In this document: piece after piece, positions 1-7,844 of the stretch | Position numbering within the stretch: the stretch's first letter is position 1 | How the letters are laid out: each line of letters starts with the position of its first letter | Assembly (NCBI GenBank): GCA_937900675.1 | Contig: CALCEA010000159.1 | Span: forward strand, 1-11,113 | Origin: an uncultured Chitinophagaceae bacterium | GTDB taxonomy: Bacteria > Bacteroidota > Bacteroidia > Chitinophagales > Chitinophagaceae | Direction of reading: 5' to 3' | DNA length: 11,113 nt | Position numbers and translations under genes: made by a program | Notes under the pieces: generated by a model | What the model saw: the letters and a program-made list of their open reading frames with translations, nothing else | The model's database searches: none | What the model was told of the DNA's origin: nothing

Positions 1-380
1 ATCACCCTACCCTTTTTCAACATACTTGGGTGCATTCTATCATTGATTCTAACCAAAATACTTGCTCCGTTGCGCATATTGGTTACTCTTACCAAAGTGT
101 TTAACTTAAATAAATTACAGGCAGCTGTATATTTCTTATTTCTATACCTTTCGCCTGTTGAAGTGAGTGTGCCATCCAAATTTCTACTATAAAAACTTGC
201 AATACCCGTCACCCTATTTAACTCAATGGTTATTCTATTCGTATCAATTTTCCTTTTATACTTTTTGATATTAACAGAATCCAAATAATTAATAGTCGTT
301 AAGGTATTGGAATAGATATTTTGAGCCATTGCAAACAGTGGCATCAAACAAATAATCAGTATAGATAATTTTAGTTTCAC
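1..380 (-). CDS. RlpA-like double-psi beta-barrel secreted protein (3' end cut by window)
   Basis: This frame is open from a GTG at 380 to the window edge (126 codons and 2 nt); its C-terminus is missing. Residues 2-19 are a hydrophobic signal peptide ending AMA, with likely cleavage before Q20, so the product is exported. From about residue 58 it matches the RlpA/DPBB domain: GIASFYS (59-65), STGERY (74-79), YTAACN (84-89), LVRVTNMRNG (96-105) and ILVRINDRMHP (108-118). RlpA proteins bind or cleave peptidoglycan at the septum and some are lytic transglycosylases. The usual TAAH motif reads TAAC here, so the conserved His is Cys88, while the Glu of the GE motif (E77) remains. An in-frame TAA lies 9 nt upstream of the GTG, which limits the start. 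The gene follows DUF952 by 6 nt, so it is probably the last or a late gene of the operon. Family call is firm; lytic activity is uncertain. Confidence 0.8.
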   Translation of the reverse strand, partial: MKLKLSILIICLMPLFAMAQNIYSNTLTTINYLDSVNIKKYKRKIDTNRITIELNRVTGIASFYSRNLDGTLTSTGERYRNKKYTAACNLFKLNTLVRVTNMRNGASILVRINDRMHPSMLKKGRV

Positions 381-386
381 TATGAC

Positions 387-695
387 TTAGTTAATATCTA
401 TTACTTCTACAACACTATCCAAATTTAAGGGACCATAGACATGAGGGAATAATTCATCTAAATCGGCTGCTAATTCAAACAAAACGGGTCTTTGAACCTT
501 CGCTTTTTCAATTTTTAATTTAACCAAACCAGTTTTCCCTTTATAAAATCTATCTAATACACCTGCTACCTGTCTTTCGATAGAGCAATGTATAAAACCT
601 TCCTGATCATAGCCAGCAGGCTTGTATTCGTTATTTTTTTGCGCATCTTCCCATTCTTTTCGAGAAGTCACATGATATATGTATTCGCTTTCCAT
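387..695 (-). CDS. DUF952 family protein
   Basis: A 102-residue protein matching the DUF952 family over its whole length: IYHVTSRKEWEDAQ at the N-terminus (6-19), EGFIHCSIERQVAGV (32-46), a central LVKLKIEKAKV strand, and the C-terminal LFPHVYGPLNLDSVVEV (82-98). The conserved H35-C-S and FPH-x-YGP motifs are intact and the length is typical. The biochemical role is unknown; from memory the family is placed in the ADP-ribosyltransferase-like fold clan, which is not a demonstrated activity. There is no signal peptide, so it is cytosolic. It starts 11 nt after the aroC stop and ends 6 nt before the RlpA-like gene, so it is likely co-transcribed with the aro genes. The upstream stretch is A/T-only without a Shine-Dalgarno, as expected for Bacteroidota. 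Confidence 0.85.
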   Translation of the reverse strand: MESEYIYHVTSRKEWEDAQKNNEYKPAGYDQEGFIHCSIERQVAGVLDRFYKGKTGLVKLKIEKAKVQRPVLFELAADLDELFPHVYGPLNLDSVVEVIDIN

Positions 696-706
696 CTTTA
701 TTTTTT

Positions 707-1702
707 TTATTTTAAAATTCTAGGAATTTTTTGCTCACGCATCATTAAATCAGTTAACACAATTGCAGTAACTGCTTCTAGTACCACTGGCACTCTTAAA
801 GCAATACATAAATCGTGTCTTCCTTTTACTGAAAATGATTCTTGTTCATTGGTTTCCCAATTCCAAGTAATTTGTTCTTTTGGAGTGGAAGAAGTTGGTT
901 TTACAGCTATTCTAAAAACTAAATCATTACCATTAGTATATCCTCCTACTACACCACCAGCATGATTGGTTTTGGTTTTACCTGTAGCATCTATGATGGA
1001 ATCATTATGATCTACTCCGAACATATTTGCAGCTGCAAATCCTGTACCAAATTCAATTCCTCGAATAGCTGGAATAGAAAATACTGCATGACTAATTAAA
1101 GACTCTACTGAATCAAAAAAATGTTCTCCTAATCCAATAGGCAATCCTTTAACTGTACACTCTACTATTCCACCTACGCTATCTTTTTGATCAATTGCTT
1201 TTTGCAAACCTTTATCAACATCTGTTTCCCCACCAATACTTACAATATGTGCAACTACTTCAATATCTTTCAATAATTTTTTTGCAATGACTCCGGCACC
1301 TACTAAAGCTGCAGTTAATCTTCCACTAAAATGACCTCCCCCTCTATAATCTTCAAAGCCTCCAAATTTATGATGTGCTGTGAAGTCAGAATGTCCTGGT
1401 CTTGGCACAGCTCTTTGCTTTTCATAATCTCCACTTCTGGTATTATTGTTTTCAAAGATCATTGTCAATGGTGCACCTGTAGTAATATCATTGAATAAGC
1501 CTGATTTAAAAATAGGCATATCATCTTCCTGTCTTGGAGTAGTACCTTTTTGCTTACCGCCTTTTCTACGCTCCATATCCACTACAAAATCTTCCACTTT
1601 AAGGGATAATCCTGCAGGACATCCATCTACCACCACACCAACGCAAGCGCCATGTGATTCGCCAAAAATTTGCAGTTTAAATAAGGTTCCAAATTGATTC
1701 AT
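707..1702 (-). CDS. aroC: Chorismate synthase
   Basis: Converts 5-enolpyruvylshikimate-3-phosphate to chorismate with reduced FMN, the last step of the shikimate pathway, in the cytosol. The 331-residue protein shows the family signatures in order: FGESHG (13-18), the RRKGGKQKGTTPRQEDD phosphate/FMN-binding region (45-61), RPGHSDFTAH (101-110), RGGGHFSGRLTA (120-131), EFGTGFAAANMFGVDHND, and the C-terminal GRHDLCIALRVPVVLEA signature. The first His of GESHG and the His of RHD, the residues generally considered catalytic, are present. It is slightly shorter than the common 350-390 residues but ends normally at IPRILK. It lies 29 nt downstream of aroA, separated by a small hairpin, and 11 nt upstream of DUF952. 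No flavin reductase is fused to it. Confidence 0.97.
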   Translation of the reverse strand: MNQFGTLFKLQIFGESHGACVGVVVDGCPAGLSLKVEDFVVDMERRKGGKQKGTTPRQEDDMPIFKSGLFNDITTGAPLTMIFENNNTRSGDYEKQRAVPRPGHSDFTAHHKFGGFEDYRGGGHFSGRLTAALVGAGVIAKKLLKDIEVVAHIVSIGGETDVDKGLQKAIDQKDSVGGIVECTVKGLPIGLGEHFFDSVESLISHAVFSIPAIRGIEFGTGFAAANMFGVDHNDSIIDATGKTKTNHAGGVVGGYTNGNDLVFRIAVKPTSSTPKEQITWNWETNEQESFSVKGRHDLCIALRVPVVLEAVTAIVLTDLMMREQKIPRILK

Positions 1703-1711
1703 AATAGATTG

Positions 1712-1730
1712 TTACTTACAAGTTAAGTAA
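1712..1730 (-). repeat. Intercistronic hairpin between aroA and aroC
   Basis: A perfect 7-bp inverted repeat (TTACTTA, 5-nt loop, TAAGTAA on the minus strand) begins 1 nt after the aroA stop and fills most of the 29-nt gap to aroC. No run of U follows, so it is not an intrinsic terminator. It is A/T-rich and weak. It could be an mRNA-processing or stability element, or chance in an AT-rich gap. Confidence 0.4.
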
Positions 1731-1731
1731 T

Positions 1732-3003
1732 TTATTGAATATCGACTTTTGCACCCAAATGCTTTAAATGATCAAAAAAGTCAGTATATGATTTATTAAT
1801 TGCCTCAGCCTCAGTGATTTCGATTGGACCATTGGCTCTTAAAGCGGCCACTCCACATGCCATAGCAATACGGTGATCATGCTGAGAAAAAACAGTATTG
1901 GAATTGATAGTGTCTACTCCTTCAATCTTCATAATATCTCCTTCCAATAAAATAGTAACTCCTAGTTTAGCAAATTCAGTTTGCAAGGTTATTCCCCTAT
2001 CACTTTCTTTATGGGCTAATCTTTCAACTCCCTTGATAATGGATACACCCTTACACATAGCTGCTAAAGCTACCAATGGAGGAAATAAATCTGGACAATC
2101 CGTTGCATCAAATTCAAATGCTTTTAAACCATTTAAACCAGCACCAATAGTAATGATATCATTATCTAATTGAATAGATGCATTCGCCGCAGTTAATGCT
2201 TGCATTACTGCTTTGTCTGCTTGGGTTGAGTTCATCTGCAAACCTTTTACAGTAATAGGACCAGCAATGGCACCTGCTACTAATAAAAAGGCTGCTCCAC
2301 TCCAATCTCCTTCTACAGTATATTCAATAGTTTCATTTACTGCAGCTCTTGGTTTAAAAGTAAATTGTTCATGATTTACATGATTCACTTCCCATCCAAA
2401 ATGTTGTAAGACAGCCAATGTTAAATTGATATAAGGTTTGCTTTTTAAATGATTTACCTTGATAGTATGATTAGATGCGCCAGCAGCTGCAAAAGCCATT
2501 AACAAACCAGTCAAGAATTGTGAGCTTAATGATCCATCAACCGTAATATCAGCAGTTTTTAAAGGGCCTTGAATAGAGATAGGTAAATACCCATTGTTTG
2601 ATTTAATCTGTATACCAAGTTTTGGCAAAATTTCATCAAAAAAATGCATGGGTCTTTTTACCAAACTACCTTTACCCTCAATTAAAATTTGCTGATCACT
2701 TAAGGCAGCAATAGGTGTAAACATTCTGATACCCAAACCACTTTCACCACAGTTCATAGAAGGACCTATTGGACGAACTCCATTTGAATTCACTTGAATA
2801 TGATTTTCATGTTTAGCAACAATTGCTCCTAATTTTTGAATCACATCCAATGCAGCCAAATCATCATTTGAATGACCAGGATTAAATATTTGTGTTTGTC
2901 CATGATGCAATAAAGCAGCAGCACAAGCTCTTTGCATGCTACTTTTACTAGCAGGTGCCACTTGTGAACCACTTAATTTCGCTGGATATACTATTGCACG
3001 CAT
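1732..3003 (-). CDS. aroA: 3-phosphoshikimate 1-carboxyvinyltransferase (EPSP synthase)
   Basis: Transfers the enolpyruvyl group of PEP to shikimate-3-phosphate, one step before AroC. At 423 residues it has normal length. Visible motifs: PASKSSMQR (17-25; the K, S and R that bind substrate), CGESGLGIRMF (85-95), KRPM (116-119), the S3P-binding LSSQFLTGLLMA, DCPDLFPPLVALAA with the active-site Asp, HKESDRG (Lys-Glu and Arg of the PEP site), HDHRIAMACGVAAL, and the C-terminal NKSYTDFF with its Lys. The SSQFL motif resembles glyphosate-sensitive class I enzymes, but the usual GNAGTAMRP loop reads GESGLGIRM, so the class I Thr97 and Pro101 equivalents are Leu90 and Met94. It starts 1 nt after the aroB stop, so the two are translationally close and surely co-transcribed. 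Confidence 0.97.
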   Translation of the reverse strand: MRAIVYPAKLSGSQVAPASKSSMQRACAAALLHHGQTQIFNPGHSNDDLAALDVIQKLGAIVAKHENHIQVNSNGVRPIGPSMNCGESGLGIRMFTPIAALSDQQILIEGKGSLVKRPMHFFDEILPKLGIQIKSNNGYLPISIQGPLKTADITVDGSLSSQFLTGLLMAFAAAGASNHTIKVNHLKSKPYINLTLAVLQHFGWEVNHVNHEQFTFKPRAAVNETIEYTVEGDWSGAAFLLVAGAIAGPITVKGLQMNSTQADKAVMQALTAANASIQLDNDIITIGAGLNGLKAFEFDATDCPDLFPPLVALAAMCKGVSIIKGVERLAHKESDRGITLQTEFAKLGVTILLEGDIMKIEGVDTINSNTVFSQHDHRIAMACGVAALRANGPIEITEAEAINKSYTDFFDHLKHLGAKVDIQ

Positions 3004-3004
3004 T

Positions 3005-4027
3005 TTACGAATATAGCTTTATCAGTTTCTCTAATGATTTCATAGGAATAGTCTCACAACAAGCTTTCCCTATTTTATGTAAAACAACATATTGCATACC
3101 TGCAGTTGCTTTCTTTTTGTCTTTTTGCATTACTTGCATGGTTTCTTGAATATCAAAACGCATTGCAGTAGGCAAGCCATATTTTTTAAGTGTTTCTACT
3201 AAAATATTTGTTTCAGAAAAACCAGTTAATACCTGAGAGATCTTCGCCGCATACACCATACCAATACTTATTGCATGACCATGTAATAAGACATGTTGAT
3301 TTTCTATTGCATGTCCAATGGTATGTCCGAAATTGAGCAATTTGCGATCCCCTTTTTCAAACTCATCTTTTTGAACCACTTTTACTTTAATCTGAACATT
3401 TCTCTCAATTAAACTAGCAAGTGCTTTTTTATTTTTCTGGTAAAATGATAAATTATTTACAGAAAGTTCTTTCATCATTTTTGCATCTTTGATAGCAGCA
3501 TGTTTGATAATTTCTGCAAATCCATTTTCCCACTGATGTTGAGGTAAAGATTTTAAAAAGTCTAGATCATACACTAAAAATTGAGGTTGTCTGATTAATC
3601 CAACCATATTTTTATACAATCCAACATCTATTCCATTCTTACCACCAATAGAAGCATCAACCATGGCTAAAATAGTAGTAGGCACAAAACCGACAGCTAC
3701 TCCTCGCATGTATATACCGGCAACATAGCCCACCATATCAGTCACTACACCACCGCCAACACCAATCAATACAGCCTGTCTTGTGGCACCAAAATTGAGC
3801 AAGGCTTCAATTATAAAATCAACAGTGGCTTGTTGCTTATGCTCTTCACCTGCAGGAATTACAATGGTTTTTTTGCCTTTGAATTTCTTCTGATGCAGGG
3901 CATATACATTCTCATCGGTTATATAAATGGCCTGTGTCTTATCAACCATTTTATCAATAGCTGCAAAACTGCCATCTAATACAAATGACACTGTTGAATT
4001 AGAAAATTTGACCTTCCAGTTTTTCAT
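3005..4027 (-). CDS. aroB: 3-dehydroquinate synthase
   Basis: Second shikimate-pathway enzyme: NAD- and metal-dependent cyclisation of DAHP to 3-dehydroquinate in the cytosol. The 340-residue protein has the glycine-rich NAD-binding segment IGVGGGVVTDMVGYVAG (88-104), PTTILAMVDASIGGKNGID (116-134), the K-N-M-x-G segment with IRQPQ (139-149), and the metal-binding set E172 (GFAEIIKHA), H235 (NFGHTIGHA) and H251 (HGHAISIGM). Both inter-motif order and length are typical. It follows the DAHP synthase gene with a 1-nt gap and precedes aroA with a 1-nt gap, so DAHP synthase and AroB, consecutive enzymes, are adjacent in the transcript. Nothing unusual was seen. Confidence 0.97.
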   Translation of the reverse strand: MKNWKVKFSNSTVSFVLDGSFAAIDKMVDKTQAIYITDENVYALHQKKFKGKKTIVIPAGEEHKQQATVDFIIEALLNFGATRQAVLIGVGGGVVTDMVGYVAGIYMRGVAVGFVPTTILAMVDASIGGKNGIDVGLYKNMVGLIRQPQFLVYDLDFLKSLPQHQWENGFAEIIKHAAIKDAKMMKELSVNNLSFYQKNKKALASLIERNVQIKVKVVQKDEFEKGDRKLLNFGHTIGHAIENQHVLLHGHAISIGMVYAAKISQVLTGFSETNILVETLKKYGLPTAMRFDIQETMQVMQKDKKKATAGMQYVVLHKIGKACCETIPMKSLEKLIKLYS

Positions 4028-4028
4028 A

Positions 4029-5114
4029 CTAGTTATTCATTACTTTATTCTGTTGATTGATACTCTCCATGTGAACAGCATCCATATATTTTGTAACAAA
4101 CTCATCACTTAATCCTAGATTATTTCCTTTTGCTACTGCACGGTCTAAAATCTCGTTCCAACGATTGGTTTGTAAAATAGTGATGTCATTGTTCTTTTTG
4201 TACTCACCAATCTTTTGAGCAACTTTCATACGAGTAGATAATACTTGTAATAATTCGTCGTCTAATTGATTGATTTGTTGACGCAATTTTTCTAACGCAC
4301 TATGAAGCTCTTCATTTTGAACATCTTCTTTTCTCCAACGAATGCTATCCAACATTTGCTTCAATACCTCTGGAGTAATTTGCTGCTTAGCATCACTCCA
4401 AGCATTGTCTGGATCCACATGTGATTCAATGATTAAACCATCAAAATCTAAGTCAATGGCTTGTTGTGCAACTGATTGTAAAATATCACGACGGCCACAA
4501 ATATGCGAAGGATCATTGATCATTGGTACATTAGGGAAACGACGCTTCATCTCAATCGCTAAATGCCACATTGGAGCATTTCTAAAATCTGTATTACCAT
4601 AAGAACTAAAACCTCTATGAATTAAACCTAAATCTTCAATACCTGCTTTGGCAATTCTTTCCATACCACCCACCCATAATTCCAAATCTGGGTTTAATGG
4701 ATTCTTGATTAACACTGGAACCTTAACACCTCTTAAAGCATCTGCAATTTCTTGCACACTAAAAGGGTTTACAGTTGTACGAGCTCCCACCCATAAAACA
4801 TCCACATCAAAATGTAAAGCGTCTTCTACTTGTTTTGCCGTTGCCACTTCCACTGCAACTGGCATTCCTGTTTCTTTTTTAGCTTGTTGTAACCAAGGCA
4901 AACCTTTGGTTCCAATACCTTCAAAGCTTCCAGGTCTGGTTCTTGGTTTCCAGATACCTGCACGCATAATATCTACTTTACCTGTAGCTGCTAATCCTTT
5001 AGCAGTTGCCATTACTTGTTCTTCTGTTTCGGCACTACAAGGACCAGAAATAATTAATGGTGCTTTTTTTAATAATGCGCTTACTTTTTGTTGTTGTTCA
5101 GTTAAGGTTGCCAT
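4029..5114 (-). CDS. Bifunctional DAHP synthase / chorismate mutase
   Basis: Residues about 15-262 are a class I-beta (KDO8P synthase-like) DAHP synthase, which condenses PEP and erythrose-4-phosphate as the committed step. Motifs: GPCSAE with metal ligand C26, RAGIWKPRTRPGSFEG (51-66), WVGARTTVNPF (108-118), IKNPLNPD (136-143), HRGFSSYG (166-173), NDPSHICGRRD (H205), IIESHVDP (E230) and WSDAKQQ (D241). The 11-residue E-to-D spacing fits the known metal site. Residues about 270-350 are an AroQ-type chorismate mutase (LRQQINQLDDELLQVLSTRM...IGEYKK). A C-terminal mutase fusion is known from Porphyromonas and Prevotella, where prephenate acts through the mutase as feedback inhibitor. No N-terminal ferredoxin-like regulatory domain is present. 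The mutase supplies prephenate to the PheA and TyrA encoded upstream, which here lack a mutase domain. It starts 47 nt after the helicase stop. Confidence 0.96.
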   Translation of the reverse strand: MATLTEQQQKVSALLKKAPLIISGPCSAETEEQVMATAKGLAATGKVDIMRAGIWKPRTRPGSFEGIGTKGLPWLQQAKKETGMPVAVEVATAKQVEDALHFDVDVLWVGARTTVNPFSVQEIADALRGVKVPVLIKNPLNPDLELWVGGMERIAKAGIEDLGLIHRGFSSYGNTDFRNAPMWHLAIEMKRRFPNVPMINDPSHICGRRDILQSVAQQAIDLDFDGLIIESHVDPDNAWSDAKQQITPEVLKQMLDSIRWRKEDVQNEELHSALEKLRQQINQLDDELLQVLSTRMKVAQKIGEYKKNNDITILQTNRWNEILDRAVAKGNNLGLSDEFVTKYMDAVHMESINQQNKVMNN

Positions 5115-5161
5115 GTTAAACCGATTTTAGTATTTGAGATTTTATTATTTAATTGATTGAA

Positions 5162-6967
5162 TTAACCCTCGTTCTTGTTAAATCCTCTTGGACCACCACT
5201 ATCAGCATCGTTCATACGAATACGGCGACCTTTATAGTTTTTACCATCCAAGGCTTGAATCATTTTCTTTGCAGAACCAGATTCAATTTCTACCCAGCTA
5301 TTCATGTCTCTCATATCAATTTTTCCTAGAACATCTTTCTTTAATTCACTCATGTCTAAGATATATTGTAAGAAACTTGCTTTGTAAAAACCATCTTTGG
5401 TTCCAAGATTTACAAACAAACGAGTCGATCCAGCTGCTGCACGATTAGCAGAACGACCACGGCCATCTCCTCTTTCTGCACCTCTGTCATTGTTTCTTGA
5501 ACCTCTGTCTGCATATTCATTTCTTCCTCTTTCACGACCACGATTATCACCTCTGTCATTATTTCTAGCACCTCTCTCTGCAGTTCTCACATTCAAGTCT
5601 TGCGCATTCTCATAATAACTTAAGAAACGATTAAATTCCAATGCAGCAAATCTTGTTAAGATTTCTTCCTTGCTCATGTCAGCAAATTTCTCTGCTAGCA
5701 TAGGTACATAGGTTTCATAATCACCATGACTTACATCTGTAGACATTAATTTATCCATTAAATGGAAGAATTGTTTTCTACAAACATCTTTACCACTTGG
5801 AATATCTAACTTATGCATAGTACACTTGTTGATATTTTCAATTTGGCGAAGTCTGTAAGATTCTCTTGCATGCACAATTGAAATACAGTTACCATGACTA
5901 CCTGCTCTACCTGTACGACCACTTCTATGGGTATATACTTCTACATCATCTGGCAATTCATAGTTGATTACATGGGTAATACCTTTTACATCAATACCAC
6001 GAGCTGCTACATCTGTTGCGATTAATAATTGTAAAGATTTATCTCTAAACTCTCCCATTACTTTATCACGCTGTGCTTGCGTCAAATCACCGTGCAATGC
6101 ATCGATATCATATCCCTCTCTTGTTAAACGCTGCGTAATTTCTTGCGCATCCGCTTTTGTACGAGTAAAAATGATACCATAAATTCCAGGATTGAAATCA
6201 ATGATTCTTTTTAAAGTCTCATATCTGTGTTGAGCAGAAGTTAAATAATATTGGTGATCAATACTCTTGTTAGAAGTATTCACTTTACCAATAGTTACTT
6301 CCACTGGCTCTTTCATGTAACGCTTGCTTACCTTTCTGATTTCAGGCGGCATGGTTGCACTAAATAACCAAATGCTTTCTCTATTAGGGGTATTCTTTAA
6401 GATAAACTCAATGTCATCTTGGAATCCCATGTTCAACATTTCATCTGCCTCGTCTAATACTACATATTCAATTTGCTCTAAATTGATCGCTTTTCTTTCG
6501 ATCAAATCAATTAATCTACCTGGAGTGGCTACTACAATCTGAACACCTCTTTTCAAATCTCTGATTTGCATTCCAATAGATGTTCCACCATATACAGCTA
6601 ATACTTGTAATCCAGATACATGCTTTTTAAACAAATTGATTTCGTTTACAATTTGCATACACAATTCTCTGGTTGGACAAACCACCAAAGCTTGAGGATA
6701 TTTATCTGCAGTATTAATTAATTGAATTAATGGCAAACCAAAAGCAGCAGTCTTACCTGTACCTGTTTGTGCCAATCCTATAAAATCTTTTGTACCGCTA
6801 ATCAAAACTGGAATAGAACGCTCTTGAATTTCTGTTGCGTGCGTGTAGCCTAATTCTGTTACCGATTTTACCAATTGATCATTTACACCTAATTCAGCAA
6901 AAGTCTTTTTTGTTTTTACTGCTTCGATTAAATCATTCTTTACTTCCATCTCTTCTATTTTCTTCAT
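5162..6967 (-). CDS. DEAD-box ATP-dependent RNA helicase, DeaD/CsdA-like
   Basis: A 601-residue RNA-remodelling enzyme with every helicase motif: Q motif FAELGV...EIQERSIP (23-53), motif I AQTGTGKT (66-73), Ia PTREL (98-102), GG, TPGRLIDL (148-155), II DEAD (172-175), III SAT (203-205), V ATDVAARGID (317-326) and VI HRSGRTGRAG (347-356). An Arg/Gly/Asn/Asp-rich linker (about 461-512) holds two copies of an RNNDRG unit, resembling RGG RNA-binding tails. Residues about 515-585 (STRLFVNLGTKDGF...ALDGKNYKGRRIRM) match the DbpA-type RNA-binding domain. This architecture fits DeaD/CsdA helicases of ribosome assembly and cold adaptation more than DbpA itself, though that is inferred. It sits between tyrA (37-nt gap) and DAHP synthase (47-nt gap) inside an aromatic amino acid operon, which is odd for a housekeeping helicase. 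No internal promoter matching TAnnTTTG was found in either gap. Confidence 0.95.
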   Translation of the reverse strand: MKKIEEMEVKNDLIEAVKTKKTFAELGVNDQLVKSVTELGYTHATEIQERSIPVLISGTKDFIGLAQTGTGKTAAFGLPLIQLINTADKYPQALVVCPTRELCMQIVNEINLFKKHVSGLQVLAVYGGTSIGMQIRDLKRGVQIVVATPGRLIDLIERKAINLEQIEYVVLDEADEMLNMGFQDDIEFILKNTPNRESIWLFSATMPPEIRKVSKRYMKEPVEVTIGKVNTSNKSIDHQYYLTSAQHRYETLKRIIDFNPGIYGIIFTRTKADAQEITQRLTREGYDIDALHGDLTQAQRDKVMGEFRDKSLQLLIATDVAARGIDVKGITHVINYELPDDVEVYTHRSGRTGRAGSHGNCISIVHARESYRLRQIENINKCTMHKLDIPSGKDVCRKQFFHLMDKLMSTDVSHGDYETYVPMLAEKFADMSKEEILTRFAALEFNRFLSYYENAQDLNVRTAERGARNNDRGDNRGRERGRNEYADRGSRNNDRGAERGDGRGRSANRAAAGSTRLFVNLGTKDGFYKASFLQYILDMSELKKDVLGKIDMRDMNSWVEIESGSAKKMIQALDGKNYKGRRIRMNDADSGGPRGFNKNEG

Positions 6968-7004
6968 GTTGTTTTTTTCTTAATTTCTTAAATAAGAATT
7001 TCAA

Positions 7005-7844
7005 TTATTTCAAAATTCTTTTAATTCCATTCGCATTTTCAATCAAATCAGACAAATACTCAAAGTTTTCTTTTTCCAAGCAAGCTTTGAATTTTTTTAA
7101 TTGACTAATATGCTCATTCAATACATCTAATACATTCTCTTTGTTTTGCATAAAGATGGGAACCCACATGGCTGCGTTGGACTTTGCCAAACGCACTGTG
7201 CTTTCAAAACCACCACTCGCTAATTCAAAAATGGCATCAGACTCTTTTTCTTTCTCCAAAACCGTATTGGCTAAGGCAAAAGAAGTGATATGCGATATAT
7301 GACTTACATAAGCTACATGTATATCATGTTTCATCGCATCCATGTTTACAATATGCATCCCTAGAGCTTGATATAAAGACTCTACTTTTAACAATGCATC
7401 TGCATCCACTGTATCTGCATTACAGATAACGGTTGCTTTTTCTAAAAAAGCATCTTGTTGTGCTGCACTTGGACCACTAAATTCAGTACCCCACATTGGG
7501 TGTGTTGGCACAAACCTGCCTTTATTGGCATGACTGTTTGCGATGTTCACAATACTTTCTTTGGTAGATCCTACATCAAACACAACTTGTTGGTCAACTA
7601 AGTCTAAAATAGTAGGCAATAACTTTTCAGCAATATTAACAGGAGTAGCAATGGCAATGATATCAGATTGCTTAACCGCTTCTTCAAGGGTCATGATCTC
7701 ATCTACCAATCCTAATGCTAAAGCTTCTGCTTGGTGTTGGGTATTGTTGTCTACGCCAATAACATTTGACACAAAACCTTTTCGTTTTAATGTCAATGCC
7801 AATGAGCCTCCCATCAATCCAATTCCAATAACTGCTAAACGCAT
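7005..7844 (-). CDS. tyrA: Prephenate dehydrogenase
   Basis: Oxidatively decarboxylates prephenate to 4-hydroxyphenylpyruvate, the Tyr branch. The 279-residue protein opens with a Rossmann dinucleotide site, VIGIGLMGGSLA (5-16; GxGxxG 7-12), with D32 after strand 2 suggesting NAD preference. FDVGSTKESIV (89-99), PTHPMWGTEFSGP (113-125, with H115) and HDIHVAYVSHISH (173-185) form the catalytic region, and ASGGFESTVRLAKSNAAMW (209-227) is the typical C-terminal helical motif. There is no mutase fusion and no C-terminal ACT domain, so it looks monofunctional. Its start overlaps the aminotransferase 3' end by 10 nt, which supports translational coupling. Cyclohexadienyl (arogenate) dehydrogenase activity cannot be excluded from sequence, but the adjacent PheA favours prephenate. 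Confidence 0.94.
   Translation of the reverse strand: MRLAVIGIGLMGGSLALTLKRKGFVSNVIGVDNNTQHQAEALALGLVDEIMTLEEAVKQSDIIAIATPVNIAEKLLPTILDLVDQQVVFDVGSTKESIVNIANSHANKGRFVPTHPMWGTEFSGPSAAQQDAFLEKATVICNADTVDADALLKVESLYQALGMHIVNMDAMKHDIHVAYVSHISHITSFALANTVLEKEKESDAIFELASGGFESTVRLAKSNAAMWVPIFMQNKENVLDVLNEHISQLKKFKACLEKENFEYLSDLIENANGIKRILK

Noticed and set aside
420..427. TAAATTTG match to the -7 consensus upstream of the RlpA-like gene
   Set aside because: It lies in the DUF952 coding region, has no TTTG-like -33 element, and such 8-mers are frequent in AT-rich DNA; operon read-through explains expression.
588..965. Plus-strand open frame of 125 codons
   Set aside because: It runs antisense across DUF952 and aroC, which both have intact family motifs; composition is that of a reverse-strand shadow.
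4648..5130. Plus-strand open frame of 160 codons
   Set aside because: It lies wholly opposite the well-conserved DAHP synthase domain, has no recognisable motif, and has no promoter or Shine-Dalgarno.
5458..5590. Repeated CCTCTGTCATT-type segments suggesting a DNA repeat array
   Set aside because: They encode the Arg/Gly/Asn/Asp-rich linker of the helicase in frame, so the repetition is at protein level; spacing and unit length do not fit CRISPR.
6980..7003. Small inverted repeat TTCTTA/TAAGAA between tyrA and the helicase
   Set aside because: It is six A/T-rich base pairs with a 2-nt loop, too small and unstable to call a terminator.
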